Part shown: piece by piece, positions 17,454 to 24,247 of the stretch
Layout: each line of letters starts with the position of its first letter
How positions within the stretch are numbered: the stretch's first letter is position 1
IMG/VR virus record: IMGVR_UViG_3300046787_000390
Location: 1 to 64,000 of that record
Strand: one strand, 5' to 3'
DNA length: 64,000 nucleotides
Source: a virus
The notes under the pieces: model-generated
Databases searched by the model: none
The model's input: the letters and a program-made list of their open reading frames with translations, nothing else
What the model was told of the DNA's origin: nothing
Translations under genes and position numbers: made by a program

Positions 17454-18306
17454 TATAAAGATCTTACACTTAGAAACAACGGATGTGTGCCAAGCAGCAT
17501 GTCCGTTGTGTGCTCGTGAGACTGATCCAGAGTTCAACAAGAGTACAAAGCATCATCTTGACATGAATAAAATCATGCAGGTGTTTGATGCTGCACAAAT
17601 TTCTAAATTAGATAAAATGTTCATGTGTGGTAACTACGGTGATCCAGCTGCGGGCAAACACACGCTAGACATATACCGAGAGTTTCGCAAACTTAACCCC
17701 GACATTGTATTAGGAATGAATACAAATGGTGCATTGCGAACTTCAAAGTGGTGGGGTGAACTTGGAAGTATATTAAATCAAACACAAGACTATGTTGTGT
17801 TTAGTATCGACGGACTAGAAGATACCAATCACATCTATCGCAAAAATGTAAACTGGGATAACTTGATAACAAATGTTAATGCATTTGTTGCTGCTGGCGG
17901 TTCAGCACACTGGGACATGTTGGTGTACCAGCACAACGAACATCAAGTTGACCAATGCCTGCAACTTGCACGTGACTTGGGATTTAAGTGGTTTAGATCC
18001 AAGGTATCGTTGCGTAAGCTAACAGATAATTTAAGTTGGCCAACAGGTTGGTTGCAATCTAAACAAAACAGTAGTACAATACATTGTCATGCATTAGAAG
18101 AGCAAAGTCTTTTCATTGATGCACAAGGTCGGGTAAGTGTTTGTGCCTGGTTAGGGGCAACGCAAGGAGATACCATAAGTGATGTTGAACAAGTTAGGTC
18201 TACCTGGACATCAAGTAAGCCTCATCCTATTTGTTCAAGAATGTGTTCAGTGCAGTCATCTGGTACAAACTTTACCAACCAATGGAAATACGAAATAGAA
18301 CTATGA
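17443..18306 (+). CDS. Radical SAM protein 1 with C-terminal cysteine cluster (SPASM-like)
   Basis: A 287-residue protein. Near the N-terminus DVCQAACPLC gives the CxxxCxxC cluster (C16, C20, C23) that holds the 4Fe-4S cluster for S-adenosylmethionine cleavage. A TIM-barrel-like pattern follows (MCGNYGDPAAG in place of the GGE motif, MNTNGAL, FSIDGLEDTNHIYR). The C-terminus has CHALEE, DAQGRVSVCAW and PICSRMCS, resembling the auxiliary cluster region of SPASM enzymes that modify peptides. Substrate unknown. It overlaps gp46 upstream and the second radical SAM gene downstream (ATGA). Confidence 0.85.
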   Translation: MSRDIKILHLETTDVCQAACPLCARETDPEFNKSTKHHLDMNKIMQVFDAAQISKLDKMFMCGNYGDPAAGKHTLDIYREFRKLNPDIVLGMNTNGALRTSKWWGELGSILNQTQDYVVFSIDGLEDTNHIYRKNVNWDNLITNVNAFVAAGGSAHWDMLVYQHNEHQVDQCLQLARDLGFKWFRSKVSLRKLTDNLSWPTGWLQSKQNSSTIHCHALEEQSLFIDAQGRVSVCAWLGATQGDTISDVEQVRSTWTSSKPHPICSRMCSVQSSGTNFTNQWKYEIEL

Positions 18307-19334
18307 CTGCGAAGATTGTTAAGATTACTCCTACAGAGGACTTGTTCTCTATTACTTGGAGCATGCACAAAAGATGCAACAACGACTGCATGTACTGCGG
18401 CGACTTCTTGCACGACAACACTTCCCCAGTTAGACCACTTGCTGAATTGCAAGAACATTGGTTGCAGGTATTTGAGAAAACAAAGCATCTTGGACTCAAA
18501 TACAAGATCTCAATCACAGGCGGTGAAGCGGTAATCAACAAGGACTTTAGACCGTTTGTTGACTGGCTTACTGACAACTACAGCAGCAATATTCAAGTTA
18601 TCGGGCTAACTAGCAACGGAACTTCTAGTAAAAACTACTATCTAGGTCTACTCGAAAAAGTAACATTTTTAACATTGAGTACCCATACTGAAACAATGGA
18701 TGTAGAAAGATTTGTCGATACAGCTATTGCATGCAACACATATTCACAAAATACACCTGGTAAATTTTTCATGGTTAACATCATGGAAGAGTACTGGGCA
18801 CTCGACACAATTAAGCATCTTATTGATGTTTGCAAAGCCAACCAAATACGATATAGCATTAACAAGATCGATTACTACCGGTCTGGGTCAAAAGAGTATC
18901 CTGTGTTTGTAATTAACAAACAAAACGTTCCTCGCCCAGATTTGCAAAAGTCGCCAGAAGTAATAGAAGCAGCACATCGTGTGATTCAGGATTATGCTAA
19001 CTTGCACACAGTTCCTACTGATTACTATTACAACGTAGAAGTTGGGTACGACGATGATTCGTCTATTAATACGTATGCTACAAGACTCAAGTTTTTGGGT
19101 TTTAGCCAATTCAAGGGCTGGCAATGTTCAGCAGGCTATAAACGGATTTCTATTGCATCAGACACTTCGGTATACAGTGGCGAATGCAATAATCGATTGT
19201 TGGGTAAACTTTCAGATAACAGTTTTCAACTTTTACAGGCACCGGATATATGTTTACAGCGTACATGTACCGGCAACCCAGACGATCTAATGATAAACAA
19301 ACAAATTTTAGGTGACGACCCCCGGCAATCATAA
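18303..19334 (+). CDS. Radical SAM protein 2 with C-terminal cysteine cluster
   Basis: A 343-residue protein; the start is placed at the ATG overlapping the previous TGA rather than at an in-frame start 72 bases upstream. KRCNNDCMYCGDF gives CxxxCxxC (C25, C29, C32), followed by SITGGEAVINKDF (GGE motif), LTSNGT and LSTHTE strands. C-terminal cysteines occur in WQCSAG, YSGECNN and CLQRTCTG, again like a SPASM auxiliary site. It differs in sequence from its neighbour, so it is not a recent duplication. Pairing of two such enzymes suggests a two-step or two-substrate modification; the target is unknown. Confidence 0.85.
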   Translation: MTAKIVKITPTEDLFSITWSMHKRCNNDCMYCGDFLHDNTSPVRPLAELQEHWLQVFEKTKHLGLKYKISITGGEAVINKDFRPFVDWLTDNYSSNIQVIGLTSNGTSSKNYYLGLLEKVTFLTLSTHTETMDVERFVDTAIACNTYSQNTPGKFFMVNIMEEYWALDTIKHLIDVCKANQIRYSINKIDYYRSGSKEYPVFVINKQNVPRPDLQKSPEVIEAAHRVIQDYANLHTVPTDYYYNVEVGYDDDSSINTYATRLKFLGFSQFKGWQCSAGYKRISIASDTSVYSGECNNRLLGKLSDNSFQLLQAPDICLQRTCTGNPDDLMINKQILGDDPRQS

Positions 19335-19343
19335 TTACTGTTA

Positions 19344-19775
19344 ATGTCGTGGCAATATCAAAATCAACTCGTAGAAACTTTACCAGAAGACTGTGTTGGC
19401 TTTGTATATCTAATCACTAACATTACTACTCAACGCAAATACATAGGCAAAAAACTAGCAAAATTTAAGAAAACAACTTACAAAACAGTTAAACTTAAAA
19501 ACGGCACAAAGAAAAAAAAGAAAATTAGAGGAAGCATTGATTCTGACTGGCGAGAGTATTACGGTTCTAGCCCAGAATTAACCAAAGATGTACTAGCATT
19601 AGGCACAGCAAACTTTACTCGTGAAATATTGTTTTACTGCAAATCAAAAGCAGAATGCAGTTATATCGAGGCTAGAGAACAGTTTGCAAGGCGTGTGCTA
19701 GAATCAGCAGATTATTACAACGGGCATATTCAAGTACGTGTACACGGAAGTCACGTAATAGGTAAAATTAAATGA
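19344..19775 (+). CDS. GIY-YIG nuclease domain protein (Seg-like)
   Basis: A 143-residue protein with the GIY-YIG fold signature in variant form: G19-F-V-Y22-L-I and K32-Y-I-G35-K-K. A lysine-rich loop, then DWREYYGSS, FTREILFYCKSKAECSYIEAREQF (catalytic glutamate probably in this helix) and a short C-terminal segment follow. Similar free-standing nucleases in T4-like phages are homing endonucleases or degradative enzymes. There is no separate DNA-binding domain beyond the basic loop. Lies 9 bases after radical SAM 2 and overlaps the next gene (ATGA). Confidence 0.75.
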   Translation: MSWQYQNQLVETLPEDCVGFVYLITNITTQRKYIGKKLAKFKKTTYKTVKLKNGTKKKKKIRGSIDSDWREYYGSSPELTKDVLALGTANFTREILFYCKSKAECSYIEAREQFARRVLESADYYNGHIQVRVHGSHVIGKIK

Positions 19776-20560
19776 CAGTATCTCTATTCGTAGGATGTTC
19801 TTTTACTTCAGGTAAAGGGTTTGATCTTGAAAAAGACGAGCCAGGCCTATGGGTAAATCAAGTACATTCAACTAACAAAGATCTACAAAAAACCGAACTT
19901 GTTAATCACGGCGTCTCCGGAGCTTCAAATTCAGAAATTTTCTACAATGCAGTTAGCGGGTTAGTTAACTTCACTCCTAAGTATATGTTTGTTCAGTGGA
20001 CTCGAAGCCCACGATACAGAGTACAATTAGGTGTTGAATCTTATGTTGCTAGTCAGTACTTTGGTATGGACGGCGAAGTATTTGACCACAACTTGCACAG
20101 TATAAATTACACCGCTGGGTATCTCGAAGATGTAAGAAATAGATTTCTATCGTTACATCATCCGCAAGGCGGAATAGTAGAGATAATTAAGTACACAAAC
20201 ACTCTTATAAATCTTTCAAAAACTACAAACACTAAAGTATTTTTTATCAACGGACTATGTCCGTGGGATGATCAATTTTTTAATAAAATTAACGGCAACA
20301 CTCCAAGCGATTACACCAAATACACACAGTATCTACTAGATTCAGACACTAGAAGCGACCAAGAAGTTTTTACACTTTACAATAAAATACATAACGAATA
20401 CTCACAAGCTGGCAGCATACAAGAGCAGTACTGGATTAATTTATATAATTCTTTCACTGACAACAAAATCGACGTTAACAACGATAATACACACCCAGGC
20501 ATCAAATCCAATCAGCTGTATTTTGACATCGTCAACCAATTCTTAACAAACACAATTTAA
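19772..20560 (+). CDS. SGNH/GDSL hydrolase-like protein
   Basis: A 262-residue protein with SGNH blocks: block I VGCSFTSGKG near the N-terminus (nucleophile Ser10 in GCSF), block II NHGVSGASNSE, and the C-terminal catalytic Asp-His pair in DNTHPG. These are esterases or acetyl-hydrolases acting on carbohydrates and lipids; phage versions could modify surface glycans or act in metabolism. No signal peptide is present, so it should be cytoplasmic. It is the last gene of the gp55 operon; a gene-free gap follows. Confidence 0.72.
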   Translation: MTVSLFVGCSFTSGKGFDLEKDEPGLWVNQVHSTNKDLQKTELVNHGVSGASNSEIFYNAVSGLVNFTPKYMFVQWTRSPRYRVQLGVESYVASQYFGMDGEVFDHNLHSINYTAGYLEDVRNRFLSLHHPQGGIVEIIKYTNTLINLSKTTNTKVFFINGLCPWDDQFFNKINGNTPSDYTKYTQYLLDSDTRSDQEVFTLYNKIHNEYSQAGSIQEQYWINLYNSFTDNKIDVNNDNTHPGIKSNQLYFDIVNQFLTNTI

Positions 20561-20716
20561 GCAGTTACGACTCGCACAGGTCAATATCATGTGCCTAGAG
20601 ACAACTCGATAAAAAGAGGGACGGAAGCCTCGCCGCGCTAGCGAGCACTCAATCACTATCCTTAACAGGACGACGATCGCTTAACACCTGCGGTTTGATT
20701 GTTTGAACAGAATTTT

Positions 20717-20747
20717 AAAAGGGAAAAAGACGTAGCAGTGATGCTAC
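20717..20747 (-). terminator. Intrinsic terminator, minus strand
   Basis: On the minus strand the stem GTAGCA/TGCTAC (loop TCAC) is followed by GTCTTTTTCCCTTTT. It lies 250 bases beyond another minus-strand terminator, so it may end a separate transcript. Confidence 0.6.
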
Positions 20748-20967
20748 ACGATCAGTATATGTGTTAGCGTATGTATATTGACCCGCCGTTGTTATAAAGA
20801 CGCAACTCGAGGTACCGGACAACCGCCTCTGTAATGTTGTAACGCTATGTGGCTGTATGAACTCAGATGAAGTTCCAGTTTTTATCTTTGCCCTGTGCGG
20901 GCAAAGTGTGACCATTGAATCTAGATGAAGCATTAAATCGCTTCGCTCTTGCTTCTTTACTACTTCT

Positions 20968-21003
20968 TAAAAAAACTGTTGTTGAGCGATAGCGATAACA
21001 ACA
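20968..21003 (-). terminator. Intrinsic terminator after the gp26 operon, minus strand
   Basis: Minus-strand stem TGTTGTT/AACAACA followed directly by GTTTTTTTAAG, 35 bases beyond the stop of the gp26 -1 frame. It should end the gp26 transcript. Confidence 0.65.
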
Positions 21004-21037
21004 GATGTCTGTAAGACATCTTCCAGTGTGTTACTAG

Positions 21038-21319
21038 TTAGAAGAAGGGTAATCCTGACTTCTTAGTTGTTTCCATGTTGTCTTTGATGATAGAACTAAT
21101 AATTTTTCTTTCCTCTTGACTTAGGTTGAGTGCGTGGTCGTAGGTAATGCCTCCTCGCATAAACCATGACATTTTCAAAGCCTCCTGTCTTATCGCGTTA
21201 CAATCGGATTCCATTTGGTCAACGATTTGCGAAATTGTGTCTGAGTCGGATGTCAGGAGGCGGGAGCGAAAAAATTGGACATGTCTAATGTAAGCATCTG
21301 TTGGTACTCTTTGGTACAT
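21038..21319 (-). CDS. Downstream (-1) frame of gp26; hub-assembly or chaperone-like
   Basis: A 93-codon frame if started at the ATG at 21319, but that ATG lies inside gp26 and has no ribosome site. The frame is -1 relative to gp26, and both share the slippery heptamer T TTT TTC at 21274-21268. A slip there would yield a fusion of 275 gp26 residues plus 76 residues of this frame (about 351 in all). The C-terminal sequence has MSWFMRGGITYDHALNLSQEER and a closing TTKKSGLPFF. The segment may correspond to a T4 hub-assembly protein such as gp51, but I am unsure. Placement next to the tape-measure gene resembles the lambda G/GT chaperone pair. Confidence 0.6.
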   Translation of the reverse strand: MYQRVPTDAYIRHVQFFRSRLLTSDSDTISQIVDQMESDCNAIRQEALKMSWFMRGGITYDHALNLSQEERKIISSIIKDNMETTKKSGLPFF

Positions 21320-22092
21320 TCGTGACAGGTCATGTTCATTGGTTGTATTTCAGCTTTTGATTTTTCAGAAACAATGTGATCCTTGATTTGATTAAACAAC
21401 GCACGATCGGCATTTTTAAGAAAGTCAACAAGGTACATCGGGTCATTGACTAAGGCATTTGGTGTTTTAATCGCTGCAATACTTTGTGCTAATGCCTCTA
21501 CAGTAACTTCAGTGATCTGCTTTAGTGCTTGAGTAAGCGCATTGATTTTTACATCTTCGTTGCCTTCGGTTAGATCTAAACTTTGCAGCTTGCGTTGTTC
21601 TGCAAACTGCTTTTGATTGTTATCGTTGAGATTCTGATAAGACATTGGCTTGAAGTAAATTTCCATGTCTCTAAATTTGATAATTTTATTGTAGTCTGGA
21701 CTTTTAATAGTGTCAAGGACTGTGCGCAAATCAATGCCATAGGTGGCTTCATTGCCGCAATGCGGGCATCGACTTTCTAGTTCCATTTTATGTCCGTAGC
21801 TGGCGATACGAATACTAACCAAGATGGTATCAACGTCTGTTGCTGGTATTGCCCAGGGATTTCTAATTCCCGGAATACAGCTTTGAATTACACTCGTAGT
21901 AGCACTGCCGTTAAACAGAGCATCTGGTGTGCGATATGTAATCTCGTCAATTGCTGTCATTGGGTATACAGGAACTTCGCCAGTGGGCGGCATATCAAGC
22001 GAACCCTCGGGATAGAACTCACCGCCGCTGGGCAGTTTGATGTGAATAGCAGGTTGTCTAAAATACTGCTGTAGTGGGTTGTTATGGATCAT
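21253..22092 (-). CDS. 26: Baseplate hub protein gp26-like with zinc-ribbon cysteines
   Basis: A 279-residue protein. The start at 22092 is chosen because GAGG lies 7 bases upstream; an in-frame start 78 bases further up would overlap the divergent gene. Family features are the N-terminal LPSGGEFYPEG and the YPMTAIDEITYRTPDALFNG block seen in T4-family gp26. Two cysteine pairs are visible, CPHCG at mid-protein and CHEC near the C-terminus, suggesting a split zinc site. gp26 is a hub-assembly component. Near its end lies a U UUU UUC slippery site, four sense codons before its TGA. Confidence 0.75.
   Translation of the reverse strand: MIHNNPLQQYFRQPAIHIKLPSGGEFYPEGSLDMPPTGEVPVYPMTAIDEITYRTPDALFNGSATTSVIQSCIPGIRNPWAIPATDVDTILVSIRIASYGHKMELESRCPHCGNEATYGIDLRTVLDTIKSPDYNKIIKFRDMEIYFKPMSYQNLNDNNQKQFAEQRKLQSLDLTEGNEDVKINALTQALKQITEVTVEALAQSIAAIKTPNALVNDPMYLVDFLKNADRALFNQIKDHIVSEKSKAEIQPMNMTCHECTKEYQQMLTLDMSNFFAPAS
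21268..21274 (-). promoter_or_regulatory. Candidate -1 programmed frameshift site
   Basis: On the minus strand the gp26 codons read AAT TTT TTC, giving the X XXY YYZ heptamer T TTT TTC in the correct phase. After a -1 slip the ribosome reads TTT TTT CGC and continues 76 codons in the overlapping frame; without slipping it stops at TGA four codons later (GCT CCC GCC TCC TGA). Confidence 0.65.
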
Positions 22093-22105
22093 TTTTTTAC
22101 CTCGG

Positions 22106-22111
22106 TAAATA
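22106..22111 (+). promoter_or_regulatory. Late promoter box for tape-measure gene, leaderless arrangement
   Basis: GGTAAATATAATT then ATG: the box ends 5 bases before the start codon, with no Shine-Dalgarno sequence between. It sits just upstream of the divergent gp26 start. Confidence 0.5.
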
Positions 22112-22116
22112 TAATT

Positions 22117-24228
22117 ATGGCTAACCAATACACCCCCGACGAAATCCAGGCAATCTTTGATCGCTATCACGAAGCAATTAACAAGGGCATACCTGTTACT
22201 AAGGAGCTGGCTGAAGAGCTAGCGGATGCAAAAAAGGGTATTAAAAACTACACTTTTACCCTGAATCAAAGTCTCAAGCAGCTGGGACAAACTACTAAGC
22301 AAACAATTGGGAATATTGCAAACGGAGCCAAGGGCGTTTCTGTATTCAATGACAATCTAAGTGCTGCTGCTGACACTGCATCTGTGGTGGCTGCTAGTTT
22401 TGGTCCTCTAGGCGTAGCAGTTGGGTTAGTTGTAAAAGCTCTAACATTCTTTGCTACTACAGCTAACAAACAAAGTGACAAGTTATTCGAAACCTTTCAA
22501 AATCTAAGTAGATCAGGTTCAGTTGGCGCACAAGGCATGACTGATGTATTCCAGAGCATGAAACGCTTTGGATATACAATTGATGAACTGGACAAAATGA
22601 CCACTGTGCTTGCAGAAAACAGCCGTGATTTTGCAATGTTCAGCGGCACTGCTGCTACAGGTGGCAAGCAATTAAGTCAGTTAGTTGACGGGTTTAAAGA
22701 TGCAAGAGTTAACTTGCAAGCCCTAGGTGTAAGCACTGATGAACAAGTTCGTGGTGCCGCCGGATACTACAAACAACTGGGACGTCTTGGCCGCGCAACT
22801 GAAGCTACTTCATCAGGTGCTCTTGCTTACATTAAAGAAATGGAGACAATGACTAGGCTAACTGGTCTCCAACGAGCTGACTTAGAAGCACAACGTGAAC
22901 AAGCAGAAGCAATTGATGCATTCCAGGCAGCACTAGCAGATGCTGGACCTGCTGCTGCTAAAAACATGGATGAAACATTTAAACGTTTGGCGGCAATCGA
23001 TCCAGAAATTGCACAAGGTTATGCAGAATCTGTAAACGGTATTATTACTGGTAGTGAAGCGCAGATGAAGTATTTGCGTTCTACCAACTTTGAAGGGCTA
23101 GAACTAGCACAACGAACAACATATGACTTGTCAATGACAGCATCCAAGGTTGGCGACTCACTGGCTGATTTGTATAAAGGCAATCAGCAATTACAAAGAG
23201 ACTTTGCTAGAGTCGGAGTTGATTATTTTGGTAAAGGTCGTTCACACACAATCTTAGCAAACAAAGAATTCTCTAAAGCAACTGGTAAAGCAACTGAAGA
23301 AGTAGAAGGCCTGTATGCAGGACTTGATGCAGCAACTAAAGCCCAGGCTGAAGCTAGAGTTTCGCAGATTGATGCGTCAAACAATATGCAGAGCTTTGTA
23401 AACATTGGAGTAGCGCCTGCAACTCGAGCACTGGCATATCTAACTGAAGTTGTTGAAAACTTAACTAGTATTCTACCTGGTGGCAGAAGCAAAGGATACG
23501 GGCAATCTGGAACAGGAACTCAAGGCGGCAGTCTTGCAGCCACAGGTGCAGGCGTAGCAGCCGGTGCCGCAGCCGGTAGTTTTCTTGGGCCATTGGGAAC
23601 AGTTGCAGGTGGCGCAATTGGTGGCCTGGCAGGATTTGCTGGATATCAAATGCACGGCGGAGCAGGCGGTACTACAGCAGGCTTGAGAATAAAAAGTCCC
23701 GAAGCAACTGCTGGTGGAGAAGCAAACGCAAATCTTTATGCGTTAGCACAACGAATTCAAAATCAACTCGGCGGAGATCTACACCATTTTAGTGCGTTTA
23801 ATGACAGTTATCATCAAGGAACCAACAGCGCACATACCCGAGGTACCGCACTTGATTTTACATTAACTGATCCTAGTAAGGCTGCACAAATTGCCGGAGT
23901 CCTCCGTGGCATGCCTGGCGTAGCAAAAGTTCTAGACGAGTATACTAATCCTAGCAGTAGAGCAACTGCCGGGCACATCCATGCTGAAATTAACGGATTT
24001 GCTGGATTCAGAGGATCTTTATCTGGGCCAATGAGTGGATACAGTCCTAACGTTTTAATGCATGGCAACGAAGAATTGTCTATTAGACCAGCTGGTGGTT
24101 CGTCAAATTCAAATTCGGGTGCAAGTGAAGGCACTATGATGAAGCTGATTGAACGAGTGGATGACTTGATTTATTTGAACAAGAGCCAACTCAGCACAGC
24201 CGAGAAAATGTTAAAGTATCAACAGTAA
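22117..24228 (+). CDS. 29: Tape-measure/hub protein with C-terminal M15-type peptidase domain
   Basis: A 703-residue protein from the ATG at 22117 (an in-frame ATG at 22084 is an alternative). The N-terminal two thirds are helical and Ala/Gln-rich with an early hydrophobic region (VVAASFGPLGVAVGLVVKALTFF), typical of tape-measure proteins. A glycine/alanine-rich hydrophobic segment lies near residues 465-510. The C-terminal domain carries H573-x6-D580 in NSAHTRGTALDF and H620-x-H622 in GHIHAEI, the zinc-binding pattern of D-Ala-D-Ala (VanY/M15-type) peptidases. It probably measures tail length and cuts peptidoglycan during DNA entry, filling the role of the lysozyme missing from gp5. Equivalence to T4 gp29 is inferred. 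Confidence 0.72.
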   Translation: MANQYTPDEIQAIFDRYHEAINKGIPVTKELAEELADAKKGIKNYTFTLNQSLKQLGQTTKQTIGNIANGAKGVSVFNDNLSAAADTASVVAASFGPLGVAVGLVVKALTFFATTANKQSDKLFETFQNLSRSGSVGAQGMTDVFQSMKRFGYTIDELDKMTTVLAENSRDFAMFSGTAATGGKQLSQLVDGFKDARVNLQALGVSTDEQVRGAAGYYKQLGRLGRATEATSSGALAYIKEMETMTRLTGLQRADLEAQREQAEAIDAFQAALADAGPAAAKNMDETFKRLAAIDPEIAQGYAESVNGIITGSEAQMKYLRSTNFEGLELAQRTTYDLSMTASKVGDSLADLYKGNQQLQRDFARVGVDYFGKGRSHTILANKEFSKATGKATEEVEGLYAGLDAATKAQAEARVSQIDASNNMQSFVNIGVAPATRALAYLTEVVENLTSILPGGRSKGYGQSGTGTQGGSLAATGAGVAAGAAAGSFLGPLGTVAGGAIGGLAGFAGYQMHGGAGGTTAGLRIKSPEATAGGEANANLYALAQRIQNQLGGDLHHFSAFNDSYHQGTNSAHTRGTALDFTLTDPSKAAQIAGVLRGMPGVAKVLDEYTNPSSRATAGHIHAEINGFAGFRGSLSGPMSGYSPNVLMHGNEELSIRPAGGSSNSNSGASEGTMMKLIERVDDLIYLNKSQLSTAEKMLKYQQ

Positions 24229-24235
24229 CCGACGG

Positions 24236-24241
24236 TAAATA
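24236..24241 (+). promoter_or_regulatory. Late promoter box for gp20, leaderless arrangement
   Basis: GGTAAATACTATCT then ATG. TAAATACTAT matches T4 late promoters well past the core. The box ends 6 bases before the ATG, which would place the transcript start at the AUG. Confidence 0.6.
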
Positions 24242-24247
24242 CTATCT

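Larger units (their letters stand above)
20561..21037 (+). other. Gene-free, hairpin-rich gap between convergent operons
   Basis: A 477-base stretch without a convincing gene in a tightly packed genome. It holds several inverted repeats: CTCGC/GCGAG (20629-20645), GTAGCA-GTGA-TGCTAC (20732-20747), CTTTGCCC-TGTGC-GGGCAAAG (20886-20906), TGTTGTT/AACAACA (20977-21003) and AGATGTCT-GTA-AGACATCT (21003-21021). Two of these are followed by T-runs on the minus strand. A 72-codon minus frame (20715-20933) has no coding character. A structured RNA is possible, especially between the two minus-strand terminators. Confidence 0.6.

Noticed and set aside
18231-18302. Upstream extension of radical SAM protein 2
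   Set aside because: The extension lies inside the preceding gene; the ATG at 18303 overlaps its TGA as in neighbouring gene pairs.
20715-20933. 72-codon minus-strand frame in the gene-free gap
   Set aside because: It spans a perfect hairpin, runs into a terminator stem and has no ribosome site or coding character.
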